NCBI GenBank assembly: GCA_037954325.1
Contig: JBBMNZ010000007.1
Span: 6,505,001-6,569,000, forward strand
DNA: 64,000 nucleotides
Direction of reading: 5' to 3'
Source of the DNA: Fistularia commersonii
Lineage: Eukaryota > Chordata > Actinopteri > Syngnathiformes > Fistulariidae
Shown: in pieces, positions 22,466 through 32,949 of the stretch
Layout: every line of letters starts with the position of its first letter
Position numbering within the stretch: position 1 is the stretch's first letter
Notes under the pieces: generated by a model
Seen by the model: the letters and a program-made list of their open reading frames with translations, nothing else
The model's database searches: none
Told to the model about the DNA's origin: nothing
Position numbers and translations under genes: made by a program

Positions 22466-22552
22466 CAGCCAATCACCTGGCTCAATGTAACCCGCAGCCA
22501 ATCATCTGGCTCCATCTAACCCGCAGCCAATCACATGGCTCAATCCAACTCT
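22466..22552 (+). repeat. 29-bp minisatellite, three units, each with a CCAAT
   Basis: Units begin at 22466, 22495 and 22524, each opening cagccaatca and containing a forward CCAAT pentamer. Located in pus7 intron 1, about 80 bp after the non-coding exon. Confidence 0.8.
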
Positions 22553-22559
22553 CCTCTCA

Positions 22560-23095
22560 CTCCAGCTAACTTCCTATTCTCTTTGCCCGCATAATCCTCT
22601 CTGGTCCTCCTCCAACTTCAGCATCTGTTTTTCCAGATCTTCTTCATCCTTCCTCTATTCCCATCCAAACCATCTCAGTGTGGCTTCATCGACCATGCGC
22701 TGTCCCTCTGTCCCTCTCCCAAAGAGAACCTCCATATCTTCATCTCTGCTGCCTCCAGCTCTGCCTCGTCTTCTCCTCGGTGTCTCAAAACCAGACTCCA
22801 TGGCTGCTCTTCACCTCCATCCTCTCTTTTATCACCCCTGACACTTCTTCTGTCCATTCCAACCTGGTTGTTTCTCCACCCTCTCCGCTGCTCTTACTGA
22901 AAATGAAACTCCTCCACCTTCTTCTCCTTCATCGCCATCCCTTGCAGCACCAATTCCTCTTGGGTTTCTCTCATCCACACACATGGAGTCCGTCTCGCTG
23001 TTGCTACCCTTCACCCTTCTCCTACCTCCAGATGTTCCTCCACCTGCGGCCTGCTCTCCCTGCAGATCACAGTGTCATCTGCATAGAACATTGTC
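22560..23095 (-). mobile_element. RTE-type LINE fragment
   Basis: On the minus strand the sequence resembles the C-terminal part of a teleost RTE-clade reverse transcriptase protein: after a broken Y/FADD-like region (tctatgcagatgacactgtgatctgc at the right end) come segments like W-S-L-V-L-R-H-R-G-E-D-E-A-E-L and M-K-I-W-R-F-S-L-G. Frames are broken. Related copies are at 38130-38880 and 54770-55130. Confidence 0.7.
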
Positions 23096-23163
23096 ACGGT
23101 TCCCAAATTGAATTAAGTATCATGTAAAGGCCGTTGTTTCCCATCTCCAGCAGCTCAATTCCG

Positions 23164-25854
23164 ATGGCAGAGTCGGAGCCGACGGCCTCGCCGACCCAGA
23201 TCGGGGAGAAGCGAGGCTGTCCTGAGGACAAAGACGAGGAGACCCAGTCCAAGCGACCCAGAGTTGAGGGTGACCCTGGGAACGGCGGCACCCAGTCTCC
23301 CGTCGCCCCTCAAGACAGCGACAATGAGCGCTGCGAGGAGGACGGTGCGAGCGACGGCGAGGACGGCGAGACATTCGCCGACATGATGAAACACGGCCTC
23401 ACCGAGTTGGACGTGGGCATCCTGAAGTACATCAGCGATCACGAGGGCTTCTCGGGAATCCTGAAGGAGAGGTTCGTCCAGCAGCTCCGGCGGGGAACCG
23501 GTTCCCTCACGAAGCCAGACCTCATGGGATCCTCTGCTCCTCTGCAGGTACTCGGATTTTGTGGTCCACGAGATCAGCAAGCAGGGCAACATCGTGCACC
23601 TGGATGACCTCAGCATTCCCCCAGAAGCTCAGGTGCGACTTTGCGAACGTCTCCCACGTTGGTGTTGCGTCGGTCTTAACAACTGCCCGTCTGGGCTTAC
23701 CTTCGGTTTCCCATGTGGCAGGAAGCTCCAGAGGCCGAGCAGCCGGCGGTGGCAGAAGTGGACGTGCTGACGGAAGAGCAGAAGAAGCAGCTCGGGGAGC
23801 TGCAGCTCTTCAAGAACAAGGAGAGCAACGTGTCCATCCAGGTGAGTCGGCACGCCACGCCCCCTCGGCCCTCTTGCTGCCGCCGCTTCCGCTGACATCA
23901 TCATTCTATATCGCAGGTGGACGACTCCAAAGAGAGGCGGACGCTGGTCCACAAGGCCATCAAGACCCAGTTCCCTGGTCTGGAGACCAAGACCGAAGAA
24001 CGGGACGGGCTGAAGTTCATCGTGGCCTACCACGCAGCTGGGAAGAAAGCCCTCGCAGGTAGGTGTGGTGGAGTCCTGACCTCCGGCTCCACCCGCTGCC
24101 AGCATGTCCTCTCCGCGTCCCCGAGTTTTGCATGTTCACTGAGTGCGACGCACGTGCATGGCCCGCCGCACCTGCATGACCACCGCCAGCTAGCTACCCC
24201 AGCTAGCGTGTTTCCTCTGAGGAGCTCAGAGAGCGGGTGTTTTACATTTCAAACACCCGCGCCCCGTCGCAATGGCGCCGAGTCTCGGGTCCGTGCACGC
24301 CATCTCAGACGCCGCTCTTTCTCAGTAACTCTGTTGTGTCCTCCTCTTGCTCCTCGCCCGGTGGACAGAGGCCAAAGCGCCGGCAGGTAAGAGCCCGTCC
24401 TCCACAGCAGCACGGGGGGAGTCAGGAGCTAGAACATCCACGTAGGCCTTGTACAAGATCTGTAGAAGAACAGCTGAACCCGGGCGACCTCTCACGCTGT
24501 GCCTCTGTGTCTCCACGGAAGCCCCGAGGAAGCATTCGTGGCCCAAGCACCGCGGCAGCTTCTGTCACTTTGTCCTGTACAAGGAGAACAAGGACACCAT
24601 GGACGCCATCAACGTGCTGTCCAAGTTCCTCAGGTCTGCGCGCACGTTTCCATGGAGACACACCTGGGCGGCGTCTTGACAGCACGGTTCTGCTTATCTC
24701 CTGTGTCTCTCAAGGCTCCGGCCCAACATGTTCTCCTACATGGGCACCAAGGACAAGAGGGCCATCACCGTGCAGGAGATCGCAGTACTCAAGTGAGTCC
24801 AGGCCAGCTTCAGGAGACCCCCAGCCTCAGCTGGAGCTTCTTCATCTTCTTCTTCTCCCCCAGGATCTCAGCAGAGAGGCTGGCCCACCTCAACAAGTGC
24901 CTCATGAACCTCAAGCTGGGGAACTTCAGCTACAAGAACCACCCGCTAAAGCTCGGGGAGCTGCAGGGAAATCACTTCACCGTGGTCGTCAGGTGACCAT
25001 GCCGCCGCCGCTGCCGCTCCATCTCACCGGGTTTGGTTTCTTCTCTTCATGAAGCTCTCTCCCTCAGGAACATCTCAGGGACGGACGCTCAGGTCAATCA
25101 GGCCATGACGTCCCTCAGGCAGACGGGATTCATCAACTACTACGGCATGCAGCGCTTCGGCACCACGGCGGTGCCCACACACCAGGTCGGCAGGTGAGGC
25201 TCTCTTTCTGCGCCGCCCAATGTGGCTCCACGTGACGACGCGTGACATCCTGTCCTCCTCCGCCGCGGGCAGGGCCATCCTGAGGAACGACTGGAGCGAA
25301 GTGGTGGATTTGATCCTGAAGCCCCGCCCCGGAGGTAGCCAGCGCGTCGCCTCCGGTTTCCGCCGGGGACGAGCTGCTAACTCCAAAGCCCCCGCCATGT
25401 TCTCCGTTCTCCAGCAGAGAAAGAGTTCCTGGTGCGATGCCGGGAGGAGTGGGCGCGGAGCCAGGACCCCGAGGCGGCACTGAAGAAGCTGCCCAACAAG
25501 CGCTGCGTGGAGGGCCAGCTACTGCGGGGCTTGTCCATGCACGGCAAGAAGAACGTCATCTCTGCGTTCGGACTCGTACGTTTCCTTTTTTTTCGGGGCG
25601 CCCGCCAGCAGGTCGCCACGGATGGACCTGTAACCCCCCACCGCCTGCCCCTTTCTCTAGATCCCCCGCAACAACCGGCTGATGTACATCCACAGCTACC
25701 AGAGCATGGTGTGGAACACCATGGTGAGCCGCAGGATCGAGGCCTTCGGGCTCAAGGCAGTCGAGGGAGACCTGGTCCTCAGAGGAAGTTAGTTGTCTTC
25801 CATCTCCAGAACCACAGTGGTGTCACAGATATGTCGTGCATGTGTAATGACACG

Positions 25855-25946
<92 letters not shown>

Positions 25947-28816
25947 TATATGTGTCGCAACACGCCATGCATGTGTCGTCACAGGCTATGTGTGTCGTAA
26001 CGGGTTGTGAGTGTAGTAGCACTTCATGCAAGTATAATTACACGGCATGCATGTGTGTGTAATAACACGCCATGCGCGTGTCATGACAGCCCATGCGCAT
26101 GTCGTCACATGCTATGAGTGTGTTGTAATTGGTTGTGAGTGTAGTAGCACTTCATGCATGTGTACTAACACGGCATGCGTGTGTGCGTAATAACACACCA
26201 TGCATTTGTAATAACATGAAATGCATGTGCAGTTTCAAGTTGGGAATATTAGTAACATGTGCAAGAGCGCATTATGGGTGTGTAGTAACACGTGGGTGCC
26301 TTATAAACATGCATGTTTGATAACATGCCATGCATGTTGAATAACACATCATACACATGTAGTAACACTTCATGCATGTGCAGGAACAAGTCATGCATAT
26401 GTACGAACACATGTAAAAGCGTATCGTGAGTGTGTAGTAACATGTGGGTGCATTATAAAAATGCATGTTTAATAACACTTCACTGATGCTTAACACTGTA
26501 ATAATACATTATCCATCCATTGTAACACGTTTTGTGTCCGTGTGTGTGTAATTTTGTGGTGCATGTATAATTAGGTATTGTGGATGTGTAATAGCGCAAT
26601 GCTCAAGTGTTGTACTGCATTGTGCATCTGTCTAGTAATTGTTTTGAGTGTGTTATAACATTATGCATGTGTAGCAACCCGCTGTGCAGGTGTAGTAACG
26701 TGTGTGCATGTTATAACCATTGTGCATGTGTTGTAACATGTTATGTATGTGTTATTTGGCAATGTGCATGTGAAATGACATAGGTATAAACAGTTATCTT
26801 CGCGAGGTAATGGAAAGTGCGACAAATGTTTTTTAAAACGCATGTTCAAACCTTGACTAACTCTCCCTTCCTCTCTGCGGTGAAGCCACGGCACACGCGC
26901 TGTCCGCCGAGGAGGCCGAGACACACTCCATCCACGACATCGTGATGCCGCTGCCTGGTTTCGACGTGGTCTACCCTTCGCACCACGGTAAGCCACTCCG
27001 GGCGCCGCAGTCAGGGCGAGGCCCGTCATGATTTAAGGAACTCCCGCTGTTAACTTGTGTGTGTGTGTGTGTGTGTGTCAGTTGGCAAGGGCTACAGGGA
27101 GATCCTCAGTGCAGACGGGCTAGACATCGACAACATGCGGCACAAGGTGAAGGACTACTCCCTGGCCGGAGCCTACCGACGTGTCGTCATCAGGCCCAGC
27201 GACGTCAGCTGGTCAGTGCACGCCGCTCGCCAAATAGACCAGCGTTTAATTCACATTCCTACAAAGGCAACCGCAATTTATAGAAACTAACATTTAAGGG
27301 CTGGTGGGACAGAAGCATACAGGGATTGGATTACAATTTAGGATGCATTGGCAGAATGCTTTTTCCTTTTCTCTGTAGTTGCATAATTTCACACATAACT
27401 AAAATTGGTAAGAAGTCATCCAAACTGCATCTTTTTTTCTGTCTTAAGGTTGCACATCTTATGATGCAATGAAAAAGAAAAAGAAAAGAACACCGCTTTC
27501 TTATTTTCTCTCCCGACAGGAAAAAAAGTGATCAAATTCAATTTGGATTGGCAATCTAAGCTGGGAAGTGACGTTAGAGGCCTACCTTCTTCTTGCCGGC
27601 TTGTTTGGGCAAGAGAATCCAACACAGCTGTTTACCTGCTAGCTGATCGCTGATACCTGTTAGCATGGCGCTCCCTAGCGCCGTCACAATAAGCCCTACA
27701 ATTACGGGACCAGATAGACTTGCAGACATCTTCTGAATTGGATGGCAGTGACAGACCTGTGGCAGATTGTGAGCTGGGCTGAATACTCTGCCCTTGCAGA
27801 CTTCGTTATAACCGCTAAGCTAGCATCTTCCCAGTCCTTCAGTGGATGCGGCAGTACCTGAAGAGGAGGCCCAGCAATCTGGTAATCTATAATCTGCTCT
27901 GGTCTGTCACTGCATGCAGTTCAGAACATTTCTGCAATTCCAACTGGTTTTGTAGTTGTCTGATGTGAGTGACAGCGCAAGGGAGTGCCATGCTAACAGG
28001 TGTCAGTGATCAGCTAGCAGGTAAACAACCTGCTAACAACTCGTGGCCAAACAAGCCACTAAGATGGTCGGTGTCTGGTGTCAGTCACCTACCCTGATGC
28101 AATTCCCAAACTGAATTTGAATCCTTTTGTGCACGGCAGGACATGAAAATGAAAAAGAGTTTTTTTCTAATGCATTTAATTTGAATTCTGATCCCTGCAT
28201 GCTTCCATATGTCAGATGATTCAATTTTAGAATCAGATCCGCTGTTGCTTTGGAATCCGGACTTCCTGTCACCGAGAGTCGGCCATCTTGGTGGAGTCAT
28301 GTTGAGTTGTGCCAAGGCCGTTCTTAATCCAGTTCATTCATCTGGATTAACATGCTAATTATGACAGTCCTAATAGATATATATATTTATCCTTTTTTAT
28401 TTTATTTTCATAATAATGAAACACAGACACACACACATACTCACACACACCCGACTACGTGATCCGCATCCACCTTCTGCAGGGAGGTGATCCGATATGA
28501 CGACCCCAAGATCTCACTGGTGCACACCGACTTTGAGAAGCTGGAGAAGAAGCCCGGCCCCGTCTTCAAAACGGGTACGGGTATTTCTCATCGCAGGAGG
28601 TTTGCATTATCGGTTAATAACAGCTAGCTAGTCGAACCCGAGGTCTATCCCAGTGTGTCTGTGTGTGTGTGTCCACCAGAGGGGAAGTACCGGGCCCTGC
28701 GGCTGGAGTTCTCCCTGCCACCGTCGTCCTACGCCACCATGGCCATCCGCGAGGTCCTCAAGCTGGACACCAGCATCAAGAAGCAGACGCAGCTCAACAC
28801 CACCTGGTTCAACTGA
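23164..28816 (+). CDS. pus7: pus7, RNA pseudouridylate synthase 7
   Basis: TruD-family enzyme that isomerises uridine to pseudouridine in tRNA and mRNA. Coding exons: 23164-23471, 23548-23632, 23722-23841, 23917-24058, 24522-24633, 24715-24792, 24864-24992, 25068-25193, 25273-25334, 25415-25575, 25661-25787, 26886-26987, 27082-27211, 28483-28574, 28680-28816; 1911 nt, 636 aa, close to the human length. An 18-nt microexon at 24369-24386 can be added in frame. Diagnostic segments: FADMMKHGLTELDVGILKYI, LQLFKNKE, the catalytic motif GTKDKRAITVQEIAVLK with nucleophile Asp269, FINYYGMQRFG, and the end TMAIREVLKLDTSIKKQTQL. The acidic, Ser-rich first 70 residues are variable in the family. The ATG 13 bases after the acceptor is the only in-frame start. 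Donors are mostly canonical; exon 11 uses GTTAGT. AATAAA at 28914-28919. Confidence 0.96.
24369..24386 (+). CDS. pus7: pus7 candidate 18-nt alternative microexon
   Basis: Flanked by a pyrimidine-rich tract with acceptor ggtggacag and by donor gtaaga. Phase 1 at both ends, so inclusion adds six residues (EAKAPA) without changing frame, between A-G-K-K-A-L-A and P-R-K-H-S-W-P-K. I recall that human PUS7 isoforms differ by a similar six-residue insertion here, but could not check it. Confidence 0.6.
25856..25945 (+). repeat. (GT)n microsatellite
   Basis: About 45 GT units in a pus7 intron, 68 bases after the 25787 donor. Confidence 0.97.
25946..26760 (+). repeat. Degenerate CATGCATGTGTAGTAACAC minisatellite
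   Basis: About 800 bp of diverged head-to-tail units near 18-24 bp, each a variation on catgcatgtgtagtaacacg. It directly continues the (GT)n array, so it may have grown from it. Fills most of the pus7 intron 25788-26885. Confidence 0.8.
27212..28482 (+). other. pus7: pus7 long intron, unique sequence
   Basis: 1271-bp intron, the longest inside the pus7 coding region. 27580-28030 holds scattered gctagc/gttagc text; no element recognised. Confidence 0.5.
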
Positions 28817-29009
28817 CTCTGACCGCGCTCAGATGCCTCTCCAATGTTGTTTTCGTTTTGATGCGATGGCTGTGCCCGCCGCCTGGAGGCGGAGCCTCGG
28901 CTCCACCGGTTTCAATAAAACCCCCCTTGCTTTGGTTCAGCATCGCCTGGTACTTCTGCTCCTCAGCTTCTTCATGTCCATGCCAGGCTTCACCCTCTGA
29001 TCCGCTCAC

Positions 29010-29480
29010 ACAGCATGAAGTGGACAGTGCAGTGGAAGGAGCTAATCATGCGCCTCTCCAGAGGCCAGCAGGTGAACAGTCCATGGTGTGGGCCTGAGGA
29101 GTCCCTGCAGATTTTCCGGTCCTGGAAGGAACGGTGATAGAGGTCCCAATGATCCTCTCTGCTGTCCTCACCTCTCCTCACATCCTTACAGTCAGAGGCT
29201 TTGGAGCCTCCACACCTCGCAGAGATGCTCCTGTAGAAGGTAATAAGGGCAGGCAGGCTCTTCTCATTCTCCACATGAAGTATCCTGTGGCCTCTTGATT
29301 CTGGTTGGATGGACATATGAAGGAAGGGAACGTCAGCAGAGGTTCAACTACACACTCGGGGTGAAGGAGTCCCTGAAGAAGCTGCAATGATGTTCTCCAT
29401 GGGGTGGGAGATGTTCGTCAGGTCTCTTCCTGTCCAGCAGACCACTCCAGAGAAGGTGGCGATTGAGGTCGGAGCAGGTC
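29010..29480 (-). mobile_element. LINE (L2/Rex-type) 3' fragment
   Basis: The plus strand reads as the complement of a teleost LINE: tgctgtcctcacctctcctc, tcagaggctttggagcctcc, gagatgctcctgtagaaggt. Broken frames; family placement by text resemblance. It begins about 90 bp after the pus7 polyadenylation signal. Confidence 0.5.
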
Positions 29481-29939
29481 ACTGTCCAGGTTGACCCGGT
29501 ACTTTTGTCATAAAGCCATAGTTACTTGCCGCCTCTGGAAACAGGCTTTGACGGGAAGACATCCCATAATGCCTCTGCGGTTACATGCCCCCGAGGGTCT
29601 GACCGGCGCTCCTCTGGGGTTACCGTGTAAACACCGAATTGTGGCAAACAGGAAGAGTCTCCGTGGGGTCAGAGGTCATGCCGTTGCCATGAAAACAGGC
29701 GACCCCCTTCAAATATATCCCGGCCTGTATTGACAAACCGGAGAGTAAACACACACACACACAAAAGTTTACAGACCGGGAGGGGATAACGGAGCAGAGG
29801 AGGACCATCTCTGCAGAAGGAGGAGGACCAAACTCCCACTGAAGACAGATGAAAGTCCGGTCCAGGGTTGGACCCGCTGACCTTCAGACCAGGTGGATGG
29901 AAGAAAACCATGGAAAGGTCGGAATCCATGCAGAGCCAC

Positions 29940-30075
29940 ACAACCATTTACTCTGTTGCACATCTGGACGATTCAGGGTCTCCAAAGAACTTCCTGCTTG
30001 TATTTGGGCTGTGGGAGGAACATGGAAACTCCACATAGTCCTCCTTTGGAAAGCTAACCAGGAACCTTCTGCAGA
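29940..30075 (+). repeat. Teleost SINE-like dispersed repeat, copy 4 (partial)
   Basis: Contains gattcagggtctccaaagaa, gggctgtgggaggaacatgg and aactccacatagtcctcc; the 5' half is missing. Confidence 0.65.
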
Positions 30076-30391
30076 ACCTGAATCAGGGATTTTATATGGG
30101 GTATAATTTGGGCAGAGGTGACACAGCTGTGTGTGTGTGTGTGTGTGTGCCCCCTGATTTTGACACCCTAAATAACAAAAGGTGTTTACACACACACATC
30201 TGTGCCTGTGCATTTGGATGCAGATATGTTGACACGGAGTTGGGGGGGTTGTCGGGGGGTCATTGTGTTTCCCGCAGGATTCGTATGTGTGTGTTTGTCC
30301 TCGGGGCGTGAGTGTGTTTGTGTGTTGGGGGGGTTGCAGGTCTCATAACTTTCTACTGGTGTGGTCCGGTGTGAACAAGAGAAAGCCGGGA

Positions 30392-30392
<1 letters not shown>

Positions 30393-30448
<56 letters not shown>
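30393..30448 (+). repeat. (GT)n microsatellite
   Basis: About 28 GT units, just upstream of the probable non-coding first exon of the GPCR gene. Short GT runs at 30129-30149 and 30597-30638 flank it. Confidence 0.95.
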
Positions 30449-30449
<1 letters not shown>

Positions 30450-30572
30450 CTATTTATTCAAACCGAAGAAGACACGCCCTCTCCCGCTGAAGACACCCAG
30501 ACCCTGAGACACGACGGGACGAGGCAGAAGAAGCCCACCTTCGCTCCTCAGTGACGTCTTGCCCAACATTTG

Positions 30573-30970
30573 ATGGACCGGCATGAGGTAGGTGCTGTGT
30601 GTGTGCGTGTGTGTGCATGCGTGTGTGTGTGTGTGTGATAGTTTTGCTCTTGTTATTGCAACGGCTGGTATCCATTTCAATCCAAACAAGCAGGATGAAG
30701 GTAAAACCGCAATTTCAAAAGGCCAGGTTGGCCAGCTGGTGCTTGATTGACAACTGACCTTTGACCCCGACATCACGGCAGTAAACTGAAAACGGGATTT
30801 GAATCTTAATTTCCTATCATTTCTCATGGTCCACTTGTAGATGCTCTTAAATCAGTAATTACATAAATGTAACTACTTTGTGATTGTTGTTAACAACTTT
30901 TTTTTTCTCCTAGGCCAGCCATTGTTGCATTCATCTCATCCTCGCCCCGAATGTCACGACTGATGTCTGA
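30573..30970 (+). promoter_or_regulatory. Spliced upstream ORF of the GPCR leader (candidate)
   Basis: A first exon ends gaccggcatgag|gtaggt at 30587, and an acceptor tttttttttctcctag ends at 30913. Joining them gives a 23-codon frame from the ATG at 30573 (MDRHEASHCC...) that stops at 30968-30970, overlapping the receptor start codon at 30951 in another frame. If the transcript is as inferred, it could damp receptor translation. Confidence 0.4.
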
Positions 30971-32228
30971 CGCAGAGGTTTTCGCCTCCCCTTCGCCTTC
31001 CTCCCTCCTCCACTGCGACTACAGCGACTGGTCGCCATCCTTCTCCATCATCCCGGCCGTCTATCTCCTGGTCTTTGTCGTGGGTTGCCTCGGCAACGGC
31101 CTCGTACTGTGGGCCTACCTGGACCAGGCTGAGGTTAGGAGGGGGGGAAGCGGCGGCAGGAGGCTCTGTTGCATGACCCTGGCTTCTGGGATGTCGGACA
31201 TCGCGGGAGCAGAGCGATGCCGCAGGGCCCCCCTCCCTCGCCCGTCCCGGTCACTCACGGACTCGCTCATAGCTAGCTTAGCATTAGCAGACCTGTGTTT
31301 CCTGGTGACGCTACCACTGTGGGCGGTGTATACGGCCCTTGGCTACCACTGGCCGTTTGGGCAGCCGCTCTGCAAGCTGAGCAGCTTCCTCACCGCACTC
31401 AACATGTATGCCAGCGTCTTCAGCCTTGGCGCACTCGGTGCCGAGCGCTACCGGGTGCTGATGGGGCGCCGACGCTCCGGACGCCCCGGACGCCATGGCG
31501 GGCGGATCCTCGGAGGCCTTTGGGCGCTGGCAGGGATCCTGGCCCTCCCCGGGTTCCTGCTGCGCTCTGTCCAGGAGGTAGAGCTCCATCCAGAGGAAGC
31601 CGGACCCACCCTCTTCTCCTGCCAGATGGATTACTCCCTGCTGATTGGACAGGAGCTGGATGAAGCGGCGAGGGAGCGGGCGGAGCTCGTCTGGGCGGCA
31701 GCGCTCAGCCTCAAGTCCACCCTGATCGGCTTCCTGCTCCCACTGGCGGTGCTGCTGGTGTGTTACTGCTCACTGGCCCGGCTGCTCGGCAGGCATTTCG
31801 GCGGCGGCGCCCACCCCGACCGCCCCCGCCAGCGCCGACTTCTCAGGATCATCGTAACCTTGGTGATGGCGTTCTTCCTCTGCTGGCTGCCGCTGCATGT
31901 CAACAAGACGCTGTCGCTGCTGCTGGAGCTGGGCTGCATCCCCTTCTCCTGCGCCCTGGACAGGGCGCTACTCGCCGCCCAACCCTATGTCACCTGTCTG
32001 GCTTACCTGAACTCCTGCCTCAACCCCGCCCTTTACGCAGCCTGTGACCCTGCGCTCAGGAGGAGGTGCAGACAGAGGCTCCACCCGCTCTGCGGGGAGA
32101 GACAGGGAGGAGATGAAGGGGGAGCGGAGGGTCAGGGGAGGGAGGCGGCAGGGGGTGAAGGGATGCCTGAGGAAACAGCGGGTGGGACGGAGGAGGAGGG
32201 GATTGGACAGGTGGTGACGGAAGGGTAA
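30951..32228 (+). CDS. aplnr2: Apelin-receptor-like class A GPCR
   Basis: Seven-helix receptor of 425 aa in one coding exon. Family marks: N-terminal HCDYSDW, TM1 GNGLVLWAYL, TM2 SLIASLALADL, TM3 CKLSSFLTALNMYASVF, ERY in place of DRY at the end of TM3 (LGAERYRVL), extracellular loop 2 SCQMDYS (as in apelin receptors), TM6 FFLCWLPLHVNK, and TM7 YLNSCLNPALYAACDP with NPxxY. It is longer than usual because of about 34 extra residues in intracellular loop 1 and an acidic Gly/Glu-rich C-tail after CGERQGG. Apelin receptors bind apelin/Elabela and signal through Gi. The divergence fits the fish aplnr2 paralogue rather than aplnra/b; family sure, paralogue moderate. The ATG at 30951 follows a splice acceptor; a second Met is at codon 5. 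AATAAA at 32743-32748. Confidence 0.85.
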   Translation: MSRLMSDAEVFASPSPSSLLHCDYSDWSPSFSIIPAVYLLVFVVGCLGNGLVLWAYLDQAEVRRGGSGGRRLCCMTLASGMSDIAGAERCRRAPLPRPSRSLTDSLIASLALADLCFLVTLPLWAVYTALGYHWPFGQPLCKLSSFLTALNMYASVFSLGALGAERYRVLMGRRRSGRPGRHGGRILGGLWALAGILALPGFLLRSVQEVELHPEEAGPTLFSCQMDYSLLIGQELDEAARERAELVWAAALSLKSTLIGFLLPLAVLLVCYCSLARLLGRHFGGGAHPDRPRQRRLLRIIVTLVMAFFLCWLPLHVNKTLSLLLELGCIPFSCALDRALLAAQPYVTCLAYLNSCLNPALYAACDPALRRRCRQRLHPLCGERQGGDEGGAEGQGREAAGGEGMPEETAGGTEEEGIGQVVTEG

Positions 32229-32364
32229 GAGGTTAGAAGGATGGAGGGATGGAGAAAGGGAAGGCAAGAAGGCAGCGTTATTCAAAAACCTGCAGTGATT
32301 GTTGGACCCAATCATGAGATCCATTTTTCTTTCTATTTTGGTCTTTAAAAATGTCTGGAGTTGT

Positions 32365-32700
32365 TCATTCACTCATCCATTGATCCATTAATTCATTACC
32401 TGTGCTGCTCATCCTGCATTCAGGGTGTTGTGTGTGTGTGTGTGGGGGGTGGGGGTGGGGGGGCTATCCCAGCTGTGATTGGGTGAAAGCCAGGGTACGC
32501 CCTGGACTGGCCAATCACAGGGCCTCATATAGAGACGTGGATCCATTCAAGCTCTCATTCACAAGTCTGGACAATGTAGGTTCACCAAAGAACTTCCTGC
32601 ATATGTTTGGATCGGGAGAAATCCACGCAGACACGGGAAGAAAATGGAGACTCCACACAGACAGGAACTTTGTGGGAATCTAATCTTCTCGCTGTGAGGA
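32365..32700 (+). repeat. Teleost SINE-like dispersed repeat, copy 5
   Basis: Nearly complete: cattcattacctgtgctgct, gctatcccagctgtgattgg, gccaatcacagggcctcata, aatgtaggttcaccaaagaa, actccacacagacaggaact. It ends 43 bp before the AATAAA at 32743, so it probably lies within the GPCR 3' UTR. Confidence 0.8.
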
Positions 32701-32949
32701 GGTTTTAACCTACTGATTATTGATCGATGTTGTATTTTTCCTAATAAAGAAGTCATATTGTGGACCATTGCTCTGCAGCTCCATCCTTTGATGCAAATCG
32801 TAAATAAAACCAAGTCAGATGTTCTGACCCAAACAATGGGAGCAACCTCGCCGATAAGCCCCGAAGGTGCACTGATCAATTGGAGTCGTGTCGGATGTAT
32901 TGATGAGGGTATCATAATCGTTAGTTAGTCCGGGAAACGGGATGTCAAA

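Noticed and set aside
22678..23127. 149-codon plus-strand frame before pus7
   Set aside because: Antisense of an RTE-type LINE fragment.
23155..23616. 153-codon minus-strand open frame
   Set aside because: Shadow of the pus7 first coding exon; high GC third positions on the plus strand leave the opposite strand open.
26040..26760. Regularly spaced short repeats considered as a CRISPR-like array
   Set aside because: Units are degenerate and contiguous without spacers, and the genome is a vertebrate; it is a minisatellite.
31134..31225. 92-nt intron (gttagg...cgcag) in the GPCR
   Set aside because: Removal would break the frame; only the 81-nt alternative ending at 31214 keeps it, and that is reported as uncertain.
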